A stretch of DNA of 64,000 nucleotides. Source: Auanema rhodensis. Taxonomy: Eukaryota > Nematoda > Chromadorea > Rhabditida > Rhabditidae. The first letter of the stretch is position 1; each line of letters opens with the position of its first letter. Both the position numbers and the translations under genes were made by a program. The stretch covers positions 13,376,501 to 13,440,500 of the forward strand of contig OZ059896.1 in NCBI GenBank assembly GCA_964057225.1, in the 5' to 3' direction. This document shows positions 1 through 11,666 of the stretch, piece by piece. The notes under the pieces are model-generated. The model worked only from the letters and a program-made list of their open reading frames with translations. It made no database searches and was not told the origin of the DNA.

Positions 1-722
1 CATTCCTGAACTGGCGTTCGGACATTCATTATCCAGGTGTTACCTCTATATCACCCAGTTCCATCTCGGACCACATGTGATTCTGTGATTTTCGGCTACG
101 ACTGCCAGTTGGGTGTCATGAACATCTGTTCAAGATTTATTGGAATTTTTTGGATGAAAATTCAAAAATAGTATGTAACTGTTTATACAGAATATTGAGA
201 TGTTTGTATGTAGTTCTTTTCAATGTATCTGTATGTTTGTCTGTTCATCTGCTAGCCTTCTGTTCTCTGTAGCTGGTTGCAAGTAGCCTTTAGAACACAG
301 ACCGGTCCATTCTAATTGGAAGCAGTCGAAGAACGACGACACCAATGGGTGGATGACCATGAAGAAGGCAGAGAAGAAAAAGAAGAAGCATAATGTCAGA
401 AAGAAGAATAAGAAGAACCCGTAGTAGTCTATTAATCTATCTGCAGCAGCACTCTTCAACACCATAATATAAGAGAAAAAGGTCGAATGAACGAACGGAC
501 TTAACCAACTGGTCACTTCAGTTAAGTTATATGACATTTTAAGATTATATATCTTAATAAGTCTTTCCTATCTTTCAAATGTTTAAAGAAATCAAATAAT
601 TTCTTGTATTGGAACGAACTCTTGAGAAACAACCTGATTACGAATTGTCCTTTTACGCCTTTTCTTTGCAAAAAACCTCGACAAAAGGTGACTTTTTTAG
701 AAGAAAAAAACGACAAACTAAC
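1..722. other. Left edge, no certain exon
   Basis: This probably holds the 3' part of the BED gene. On the minus strand 287-220 could be a short terminal exon of about 22 codons. Bases 1-100 also contain a short open stretch after a TAG acceptor. Neither can be decided from the sequence alone. Confidence 0.3.
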
Positions 723-3700
723 CCATTTTCATGAGCATGCAAGATTGGCGTGCTTCTTGTACAAGTTGATATTCGGCAACATGACAACTACGAAGATGTC
801 GGATCATTCCAGTAGTGCTAAAAAAGAAAAAAAAAGTTATTTCCTTAATCTTATAAAGAGAGCAAGAAATGTTTTTTTCTCAAAGTGATAAGTTAAAGAC
901 TGAGTTTTTGTAATTTCGGGTAAATGTTGAAAAAACGTCTGAACGATGGATAATATGACTAATGTTGAGAGACGTTATACTTACTGAGCTAAGAATAAAC
1001 CAAAAAAACTGAATTAAAAGCGGTATGATATAAGAGAAGAAATGACTCTTAATAGTTATTTCTAACCCCCCTATTCTATGTAAGATCTAAGATGAGATTT
1101 TTATGAATTTCAACACAATCTCGCCTATTTCTAACAATATTCCCTCTCTTTTATTAAGGTGATTAGCGAAAGAAACGAAAGAAAGAATTGTTATTGCTTT
1201 AACGGTTTTGTGGAATATTGAATCCGTGTAGTGGAATCAGTTATTGTTTTTTAAGTTAAATAGATATAAGGTATCCTGCTGCTCGAATGAGCATCAAAAG
1301 ATCTCAAGAATAGATGTTTTCGTGTGTTGGAATATTAGATGAGCGCTTCTTCTATCTCGATTTCCTATATCCTACCAACTCTTCTTCGTTCATTCTTCTC
1401 TTTTTGCTCTCTCATTTTCATCTTTCTGTTCCTTTTTGGTATTCCAGGTTTACCTTTTGGTGTTCATAACCATATATGCACCTTTAGCGTTATTGGAATA
1501 ACAAGATACAGTAGTAAGAATAATATATTTTTTTTTGAAAAAATTAGTTGGAAAACAAAAAATAAGAAAAAATATTTAGTTTCAATACTTTTTTTGATTG
1601 AGATAGTATAAAGCCTCACCTGCTATTAGTGGCTTTAATCTTCTTTCTGCAAATTCGACATTCGGCAGCTTGTTCAGGAGTGGGCAATTCATCAAAAAAC
1701 CTCCAAACTTTGGCGGTTTTCATAGTGGATCCGCCGACTCGTTTACGTCCATTTGGATATATTGTGGGCTACAGTAGTATTATTACTTCAGCTTCATATC
1801 TTTATCTCGGCTTACCGTTTTCGGAGATTTCGATGGTGCATCAAGTTGATTTTGGACCAACTGATGTGCTTGTAGAGCAGCTACCTGACTTTGAAGCATA
1901 TTTTGAAAATGAGGTGATTGAAGTAAATGTGCCAGCGATGGTGATGGTGTAACCAAAGGAGATCGTAATTGGGAAGCAGCAAAAGCAGCAAAAGCGGATG
2001 GCAGTGTCTGAACTGCACTCGGTGTCATCGGCAACATTGCACCTGAAGGTAAAAGTTGTAAATCGAGTAAAAAAAAGAATAGAATGACAATGAGATTGAG
2101 AAAGTATTTGAAAGTAGGTCATTAGATAATAAGGTTTAAAGAAGAGGATTATGATAAATCCGAGAAAGGGAGAGAAAGAGAGATGAAGTAGAAATGAAGT
2201 CAGGAGATTTGGATATTGGTATTGGTAACTCATTAGTCAAAGAAAAACCTTTAGAGATCATGAAAGGTAAATGCCGTACTTAGTTTATTTAGTCATAAAG
2301 GAATAAATGGCGTTCAAGTGATAGATGAACTTTTAAAAAATTTCTTTTCGTAGAGTTAAGTCGGCAAAAATTGAAAAATAAAAAAATTGAAATCGGAAAG
2401 GTTGTAGAAAGAACTAAGAGAGAGAGAAGGAGAGCAAGATATTGAGAGAGAAAAAGAAAAAAAGATAAAGAGAGAGAGGGGAAGAAATACGATCTGCTTT
2501 AAAATTTCAAAAAATTCATTAAAAGAGAAGAAGTTGGGAAAAATGAAAATGAAAAAAGGAATATATTGGCTAGAAGATCGTTTGGTTATGACAATGTTCA
2601 CAAAAACGAGTGAATGGCTTGGGAATTTTCTTTTCAAGTATGGTTTATAAAATTCTAAAAAAAGGGTTTCTGCTGCACAGAAAGGAAGAAGAGTGAAAAA
2701 AAAGGAAAAGAGTTGAAAAAATGGGAATTGATCGAAGAAAAGAAGGAGCTCTCTCTCGAGCAAAACTGTACGAGCAATAGAATCCAGAGTCGGAATTGAA
2801 ACAAAATGAGAAACAAAAGCGTTTTTAACGACAAAAAAGATAAATAAACTTGAAGAAGAAAAGAGAGGAAAAGAAAAGACAGCATAACTCTTTTCAATAA
2901 AGGAAGTTTCGAATAAGAATATAGACTGCAGTTCCAAAGGCTAAAAATAAATTTTCAGCTTGAAAGTTTGAACCAAAAGGGACTGCTAGGAGGAACCTAT
3001 GTTAATGGCGAACACAAGAGATGTAAGGCAAGAGGAAGGGGGCGTCTACAGACCCGAAGAATCGACAGGGGGCGTGTCCAGAAAATACAAGGTAGTGATG
3101 TAGAGAGGAGGGATGATTCTGATGACCAGATAGATGTCGAGTAGAGTGAGAAGAACATTAATGAAAATTACTTCATATAGAGCCCATGTGATCTTTAGAT
3201 ACACTTATGCTTAGTGGGAGTATTTGAAATTCGACAGGATAGACTGCGTAGGACTTAGATGTGGAAGAATTTGAATTTCCTACGAAATATGGGCAGAATG
3301 CTTTTGGAGGCAAGATTTCCAAAAGAGAGATATTGTATTGGAAAGCTGGAGTCTAGCCGATGGTGTCCACCCACCGTCCACCCCCAGGGAATGTACAAAC
3401 GGGTTCTTCAATCTGCGAACGGCATCAGTCACTGTATTTGGAAAAGAGAGAGGAAGTGTCTACAGTTTCTTCTTCTTTTTCTTCATCGGCCGCATTGTTA
3501 TAATCAGCAACCTCTCTATTATCCTCTCTCTCTCTTCATCTTTCTCACCCTAATATACTCTCTTACTATATTTTTCTCTCGGTCTATCTTTACATAAAAA
3601 TATTTTATCTCAATACTCTTTAGAGACATGCGAAATACACAAATAGCAATAGCTAGCTAGCATAGAGCTAGATTTGGTAAGACAGGAAAATGATACACAC

Positions 3701-4393
3701 ATGTATATTGAAAGTGGCAATGAAGATACAGTAAAAAAGGAAGAAGCTAGATTCAAATGGACTATGGCAACACGAGACCAAGCTTTTATCAGAAACTGGA
3801 TGTGATTGAATTGAAAGAAGTAGAGATGCGATGAATACTTGGCTTATCTTTGCACTTAAATTCATGATTTACTAATATCTTTCAACTGAAACATGTGGCT
3901 TTTCCTAAAAAGCCTTCATCTTAATGGTCATAAAGATTCTATCAAAAATGATCTTAAGGATTTCAATAGCTTTTGGAAACGGTGGAATGACCGGATTGAT
4001 CCGTAGGAACGTACACTGATTTGGAACGAAATAACTAAGAATAGCCTCTCAGAGGACGCCCGTGCTTGATCTGACTTCAGTTAAGCAAGGACAAACTAGC
4101 CCTAGGCAAATTCGCCCTCTCTTACAGTCTTGGTCACACTCTCTGTCAATCTCAACTATCTCGTCCCTCAAACTTCCACCGGTCTTTTATTTAGAGTTTT
4201 CCATTTATCCTTGTTTAAATACATACAACATACTTTCTGGACTTTTAAAACAGTTTTCCAGCTGAGAAGTCCATTTCAATAGTGTTCGACAGTCATCTAC
4301 GCCATACTTTTTCTCGACGATGTCCCATTTGAGAGCCGGTCCTCGTCGTACTCCCAATAATGCCCAACGAAGGCTCGTTCTCCTGTTAGCCAT
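723..4393 (-). CDS. BED-type zinc finger protein, probable transcription factor (3' end unresolved)
   Basis: Five exons join in phase: 4393-4234, 3431-3375, 2042-1816, 1768-1620 and 817-723. The start codon at 4393 follows AAA. The N-terminal about 70 residues are unlike anything I recognise. A low-complexity Ala/Gln/Pro/Ser segment rich in LLQSP, LQAHQ and LVQNQ follows (exon 3). A BED finger is then split over exons 4 and 5: an aromatic start KVWRFF, a C-x2-C pair (CRIC), then IRHLRSCH supplying the two histidines. BED fingers bind DNA in chromatin and developmental regulators, so a nuclear role is inferred. Introns are 0.3-1.3 kb, far longer than elsewhere here, and pyrimidine-rich on the coding strand. 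The reading is open at 723 (donor GTTAGT, one base left over). A final exon at 287-220 would fit the phase and end in a stop, but its acceptor (CTAAAG) is poor. Confidence 0.8.
2390..2490. repeat. GA-rich low-complexity tract
   Basis: The plus strand is almost pure purine, with repeated GAGAGA and GAAAAAGAAAAAAAG runs. It lies within a BED-gene intron, so the transcript would carry a long pyrimidine tract. A similar tract occurs near 7205-7255. Confidence 0.7.
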
Positions 4394-7300
4394 TTTCACA
4401 AAGCGAATGCTTAATCTGGCATCTACATACATACGCAATACAAAAGAAACGAACATGAAAATCATACTGCTTCGACTAGTTTTCAGAACACTATAAACAT
4501 CATCTTCTCTCTTATTAAGACATATTTTTTGTTGTTTCAATGGCATGATGAAGAAGCTTGATGCACATCACATTCCCCCCACTCTTCTTCTTTTATAAGT
4601 AACCTTGGATGGCGTCATATCAGTCAAACTGTTGTCTTTGGATCAAAACTTTATCCTAGACGATCCATGTATGCCGCTGACTTGAACAACAGGGAGATAA
4701 TGACCGAAAAGGGGCTAGTGGTTGAAAGCCGTCTAGCCAGCAGATAATGAGAAGAAACATTAAATGAACAACAACGTGCACGACGAAGAGAGTACAGACT
4801 GGACGAATAGAGAATAGTTGAACGAGATGGATACGGTGAGAACAAGGGATCACTAAATGAAGAAGAGAAGGACAGCGAAAGATCACAGGAAATGAGAGGA
4901 TAGTGAGAAAAAAAAGATAGAGAACTGGCTATTAGAAAGGCAGAAAAGCAACCGGGGGTCCAGCACGAGGATGATTGTAAATGGTAGAAAAGGATGATGC
5001 AGATGAGACACATACAAGATATATCACGTTAAAGCATTACGCAACTAAATAAAAGAAGATCACGACAACATAAGAAGAAAAAGAAGCAATAGTGGACAGA
5101 TTGCCTAAGGGGATAAATGACAGATACAAGAAGCCTAAGAAGAATCATTTATTGAAGAAATAAGCAAAAGAATGAGAGAAGAGATCTAGGGATGCTTCGA
5201 ATCGAATTTTCCTATTTGGAATACTTCTGTCAATCGTTGATTTCAAGAAATTCTTTAAGCAATATCTGATAATATAACTAAGAAAAGATTAAATTGATTT
5301 CAGAACTGTAGAAAGTGTTTCTGAAACAAGGGAAAGAAAGGCAAAACGTTAGTCTGACTCATAAGTTGCAAAAAAACTTTTCTCGGCCATTCAACTCTTC
5401 TTTTTCTGTTGGTCAGTCATAGCATTTGACCACTAACAACAAGTGAAATTTGTACATTGCTGTAGATAACACATTGTTTCTTTTGCGAAAAAAGTACGAA
5501 ATTTCATGAAAAAAAAAGTTGTCGAGAGAACGATCTTGAAGATGAGTGGAATAGATGTTAATAGACTGAATATTGTTTTCGTGTTTCTTTTGCAATCCTT
5601 GCCAATAATTAGTCCAACAAGCGAACCGGAAACCAAACTATAACTATGAAACAGAATTCAGGACAGTCGGTTGTTCGTTCGTAGTCTTTATATGGCAATG
5701 AGTTTTCAGGCTAATGTACTCATTGTGTATTTCTTTCTCTCCCTCTCACTGTTCCTTTCACCGTTTCTGTCATTCTTTCCGATGATGGACATCGTTGCCA
5801 GCTGTCCTCAAATAACACGATGCACAAGTCTGCCTGGCCTTCTGCCATTCCAATACATAGTAAGTCTCTGATCTGGTAATACGAAGATGGTAAAAGATGG
5901 ACTGAGGCAATATGAGAGGAAGAGAAAACGAGAGACGAAAAGAGGGAAATGACTGAAAATGGTTAGGTGACCTGAATCCCTCTAATTCGGATGGATAAGT
6001 CCTTTTATGGGCAGACAAAGTCTCGCACCTCCAGCCCTTTGAGTCCGGGAAGGATTAGCTGGTCACGAAACGAAAAGTGCCAGTTCTGACAAGATCTTCC
6101 GTTTGGAAGGGCCAAAAGTTGGATTTCAAGAACCTAAATGCTCATGAGAAATGAGTTGACTGTATGAATGAAATCTTTAGACGTTGTTTAACAGTTTAAG
6201 CGCAATCAAATAAGAAATTAGAAGTGGAAGCGTCGTTTTAGAAAATGGCAAATTGAGGAAAAACATAATAGTCGAAAAAGAAAAAGAGAATGAATTTGAA
6301 AGAAATGTCTAATTTCAGAAGCGAAAGGTTCAAAAGGCAAGTCTGTTTGGTAAGAGAAGAGGGAAGAGAGCAGATGTGTCACTCATCCATCGGCTGGCAG
6401 AAATGATGTAGAAGCAAAGGAAAAGATGATGATGATGTTTAAAAAGGTAGCCTTTATTGGAGTTTTGAAAATCCTCTATGTAAGGTCGGGCAGCTGTCGA
6501 TATGAACAAGAAACAAGGCAAAGAGCAGGTGGTTGTAGTTGACAGTCTTAACAGTTATTGAGTTTCTGGAAAAAAATGTTCGAAAATTTGAAATAATTTT
6601 CAAAGTAGTTTACAATGCATATAATTGTTTAATAGAGAAAGAGAGTACAAGAAAGATTTTAATTTTTAAAGAAATGATGTAACACTAGGCTGAGACAGGT
6701 ACGAAGATGTTGTTTAGAACAAAAAGTTGAAAAGAAGTATGAATATAGTATAAAGAAGGAAAAGAAAAGTTTCATTCAATCGTGAAATAAGTATGTTGAA
6801 AAGCTGTTACTGAACAACTTACGGTAAACACACAAAGCTAATAGAATTATTCAAAAGGTTTCAAAACAGAAAAAAAGCTGAAAAGCTTATTATCAAAACA
6901 AGTGAGAAGCTGATGATGATACTACACCTAACTTTAAGCGAAAGAGCTTGAGACATGGATTGAAAGAATATTCAAAACCTTAAAATATCACATCGAATTA
7001 GAAAAATAGTGGAAGATTGACAAGGTTGAAACAACAACGAGAATAGATTAGATCGGTACGAACGACAGAGTGATTATAATTTCTAAACTTAATGACAATA
7101 CCAAATAGAAAAAATGAACGATAAGTTAAAAAAAAAAGTTTATAATAGATAAAATGAAGAGAAAAAAAAAATTTTCTTTTGGAATCATTCTTCTATATAG
7201 ATTTGTAGGTAGAGAGAGAAAGAGAAAGAGATTGAATTGAATAAAAGAAAAAGAGCATGAACATAGATACATACATATGGTAATTATCCACTCAATAGAT

Positions 7301-10300
7301 GATGTAAACGAAAAAAAGAAAGAACATATTCATAAATGGACATCGAAAGAAGATGAAGTCAAAAGACGATAAATAGACGTCTAACCATACTATTATCTTG
7401 TCAAAAGATTCAAGTAATTTCACGGGAATTCAAAGAAAATTTGTCTCAGACGAACAACCTTTGCAGAATGAAGGTTTTCTTTGAGTAGCTATTCAAACAA
7501 ATCCAAATATTACTGGAAGTTATATGTATCAAACGTTAGAATACTGATAACATCATGATTGATAAGAATAAACCAAATGGGTGGTTTAGTGAACGAATGC
7601 GGATGGCTTGTCTGAAATAACACTGTTGGTTTCACCGGAACAGTGATTGGGACGAAATTCCTCAGATGCGTTTTGGTAATGGTATTTGCGGCTCTCCCTC
7701 TTTCTCTCTCTCAACATTTTGTGAGGATACTGAAAGATAAATGGACATGATGAACGATGAGCTTTGTGTTGTCACATGGCTGGCTCCATATACTGTCAGA
7801 ATTCTTTCTCTGCATCTTTCACTTTTCAAAGATCTCTCATACTCTCACCCTGTCTGCTCAGTAGTGACTCTATACCTCTCTCTATGCTCGTCTATGTCTC
7901 TATCTCCCATCCTCTCTAAAAGTATGCATCCCGACAAAGAGTCATTAGAGTCCTACGGCTGAGATCAATCCTTCGACAATTTAAATCACAAATCTCACGG
8001 TATGTCTGTCAACGAGTATGGGGACCAGGCAAATTTTCCTAAGTAGCAAAAGCAACGAGGATTGAGAGAAAAGTCTTCTAAATAGCCGCAGATTTGGACG
8101 ATCGGGAAAGACAAAACGATTAGGCTGTAAAAAGCCGACAGAAGATGATCTGATTGAAATGAACTTAGTTTATAGCTTGAATACAAGGGAATACTTATAA
8201 TTGCTAGAAATTTTGGCATGGAACAAATGGATAATAATGATGATCAAACTGCCCCTCCAATCGGTCTCAGTACGATTATGACCATTTGAGCTAGTGTACT
8301 GACCCAAATTCTCTATGGATAGCAATCATTTACCAGAATAAGCCGGTACCAGCCAGTGACTGATTATAATGCCTTCTGGTAACAAATACACGAGATTTTT
8401 CCTCACTATCTAATTCTTTCTGTCCCTTTGCAAAGGATTTCAAACAACCTCAAACTCATGAACGTAAACGGGTCAAGCTAAGCCGGATATGGTTTTCCTA
8501 TGAGAATTTTCAAAGACCGACATTGCCTAACCAATGACAGCAAAGACACATTGTACTTTCCATCTGACTTGTTCCATAAGAAATTTTAAAACTTCTGAAG
8601 GTAACGGTAATAGAGCGAAGGCTAAGAGAAAATAAAGACAACGATTCGCTTTCGTAACAGCAGAGGAAAAAGACGACGACTATGATGAGAATATCGTATG
8701 AAAGTGATGAATGAGCATAAAATGCTAAAAGCAAAGTAAATGTTCGTTAGCAATGAGACTCATAACTCGAAGACGATGTTTCCCGAAAATGGTCGTTGAA
8801 GGACAATGGCTTACTGTTGTTCTCTAGTTGAGAGATAGACAAAATGTCTGAGTTAGATGTGGTAAAAAGAGAGAGGAGAAACAAAATAACGAGTGTAGGG
8901 GGTAAAGGGGAAGGAAAGGGGAGGAGGTGTTGGTTGAGGAAGAGTGGGTGATACAGTAAAAGGAAAGAGAAGTGATTATCCAAAAAAAGGAGAGGGAAAA
9001 GAATTTAAACTTTGGATAAAGGAAATGTTTAGCTCGTGTTCATTCAACAGGAACAAAGTAACGGTTTCATTCATTTGGATTGACTTCTACAGGTGGTCTA
9101 TCAGAATCTTCAACTTATTCTAAATTCTCCTAAAATATTGTGAAAGAGGGGAACAGGAGAAACATAGTTAAAAAGATTGGAAAATGAAATGTTTCACTAT
9201 AAATATAACTAAAAAGAATTTACAATGTTTATAGTCAAAGAATAGTCATTAATAATAATCTAAATCATCCGAAGTTATTATAAATTTTCGAATTATATTT
9301 ATTATGACTTGTAACATCATCTTCTTTATAGTTTTACGATTTGTTATATTATATTATCACAACTTTCATTTATTTTTATTATTATAAGCATATGAGACAC
9401 GTTTTTAACAATATAAACTTTAGAACAAACTAAGACTAATGATTGAATAGTTTTAATCAAAATATGTCATTTGAATATATTACGTTTTAGTCTTTCATAT
9501 TATTATGTGGCACCGAAGGAAAAAGAAAACCTTAAGGGTACACGAAGAATCTCGATCCTGAACTGTTCATGGATGTCAAATCTTTTAAAAGTAGGTCATG
9601 AAAGTGGATATGGAAGGATGCCCTGCGAGTTCACTGATGCGAGACAACTGGCACATTGTTCCCACAATCAGGTCATAGTTACAACAACATATCGTTGTCG
9701 ACGTCATCCTGGTCATTATCAAGAACCGTATGCTATTTCAAATATTATTCATGAAATATAAACCAAAATGAAAGTGAATTTTATAGAGTTCAAACATAAA
9801 ATTGTTGTCATTAACAAAGTATTACCTAGTTTACGGTAGTAAACATAAAGCCAGAGACATGAAACTTTTCCCATTAGTATGTATCATGATGGAAACGTTA
9901 GAGAACCCTGTCCGTCTTTCACTTCCTTACCGAGGAACAGATGTCATTAGTCAGTTCTTGTCCTTGTACAATGCCTTTTCTATCTGAAACGATTCATGTA
10001 CTTCCACAATCATTGCCAAAATTAAAAAGATCGTTCATCCATCCATCAGATTCTCGCAAAACGAAATTCTGTCACCTAGAAGACTCTTCACCAAAGAAAT
10101 TCAAATTCAAACTACGTCAAATAAATATCTCACGTAATTTGCATTCTCACGTTTCACGTATATGAGTGGTGATATTCATTTGTACTATAGATGTATAACA
10201 GAGCGGTTGTAAAAGCTATATTGGACTTTTTTCCTAATTCATAACCACCTCGTTCAAGCAGTTTTTTAGAAGATGAGGATTTTAAGAAAAGTTGAAATAC

Positions 10301-11666
10301 ACGGGATGTCCAAAAAAAATATTTTAAACTCAAGATCAAATACTCATATTAATCTTGCGTCTCTGAATATGGCATCAACGTTCATTAACAGAAAATTTTT
10401 GAAATTTGAATAAATGATGACATTTCATTTGATGTTAAAAGGTTTTCGTATTGTCATTATTCTTTTTCACTCATCTAAATTGTTCTCTTTTGGTCATTAC
10501 CGGCCATATCATTACTCTTCTTCTGTACGTTGTACAAAACCCTCTTGGCGCTGAAAAATGGCTTTCAAATATAAAAATTAATATTGTTTCAATCATTCCT
10601 TTGACAGATATCTATTGTCACAAAAAAAGTAGAATAAGGACTTGTATTTTTGAATCTACCTGGGATTACAGCGTAAATGACAAGAGGTGTTTGTCGCAGG
10701 ATAAAAGAAAAAAATGAGATTCAAAATATTTCAGATATAACATCTGTTGCTCCTTCCTTAAATCAAACATTTAAAACCATATATAATTTTTTTTCATAAA
10801 GAAAGCATTGAAGTTGAGATCGAACATGTTGATATGAAACATAGTGAGAGAACATGCGACACGCGCCATTTTTACAGACGCTCTCGTTTCAAAACCCATC
10901 ACCGAGATCTTATCAAACAAGGCGGTAAAGATTTTGAGCAACTTTTTTCAAAAGAAAATAAATTTTATGACACATTTGCCCTCGTGTTAAAATACTGTCA
11001 AGCCATTTAGGTCGGCTACCTGAAGTTTTGATTCATTTTGATTTAGCGACGAAAACAATTTTGAAAAAATGATTTTTTCTTTCAGCTATAGGGCAAGCCA
11101 ATATTTTCTATTCCAAAATAAAAGAAATTCAGAGGAAATAGATCTAGCCCATTTCCATATCCATTGTTTCATTAAATATTGGATCCATATATAAGGATTA
11201 CGGTAATATTTATATTCAATGAGAAGCTTGCAACCTAGAATAACTTTGTAAATATTCTATTGAATTCAATGTGATTTCAATGAGTTTACATATATAATAA
11301 TCATAAATATAAGGCTATATGGAAATATTTTTAAACTAAAAAGATAAATTTTATTATTTCTCAAAAATGGGGATATTTAAACGATCATGAATCTTCGTTT
11401 AATTAATAATCTAAAAATAATATTGATTTGATTATTATTAAAATTTGAAGCTTTCATTTAACAATTTATTTATTTTTATAATCAATAATTGATATGATAT
11501 GATACAAAACATAATGAAAACGAAAAGCAATATGCTTAACTGAAAAGAAAAAAATAAAACGTTTAGAGATCAAAGAGATCATAATTTGAGAAAAACATTT
11601 TCTCTCGAGATTTTCATCTGAAAACATTGGCATTTGAAAGAATATAATAGACTTTATAAAGTCCGC
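4394..11666. other. Long gene-poor region, purine-rich on plus strand to about 9 kb
   Basis: No gene can be supported here. Up to about 9 kb the plus strand is strongly A/G-biased, which continues the bias of the BED-gene introns, so this may be that gene's 5' introns or promoter. Isolated less-biased islands exist (about 5770-5870, 6030-6130, 8220-8350, 9500-9740). Short open stretches there have plausible acceptors but could not be chained. From 9 to 11.6 kb the sequence is AT-rich with no recognisable RNA gene. Bases 10850-10930 form a small GC-richer island of unknown nature. Confidence 0.5.
11650..11663. repeat. 14-bp perfect palindrome 3' of the ELAPOR-like gene
   Basis: GACTTTATAAAGTC equals its own reverse complement. 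It lies 4 bases beyond the stop codon of the minus-strand receptor gene, in its 3' UTR. Function unknown. Confidence 0.6.

Noticed and set aside
604-888. 94-codon plus-strand open frame
   Set aside because: It lies antisense to a BED-finger exon (817-723), which fits phase and family; the plus frame has no resemblance to anything.
1339-1611. Hydrophobic plus-strand open frame
   Set aside because: It lies opposite the pyrimidine-rich BED intron; apparent hydrophobicity comes from T/C-rich composition.
2356-2937. 193-codon minus-strand open frame
   Set aside because: Phe/Ser/Leu-rich translation of a pyrimidine tract inside an intron, with no domain.
9471-9761. 96-codon plus-strand open frame
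   Set aside because: No acceptor or donor logic or known family; the minus-strand reading is equally plausible. Left as undetermined non-coding.
10850-10930. Small GC-richer island that resembled a repeat or RNA gene
   Set aside because: No tRNA boxes, spliced-leader sequence or repeat partner in the window.
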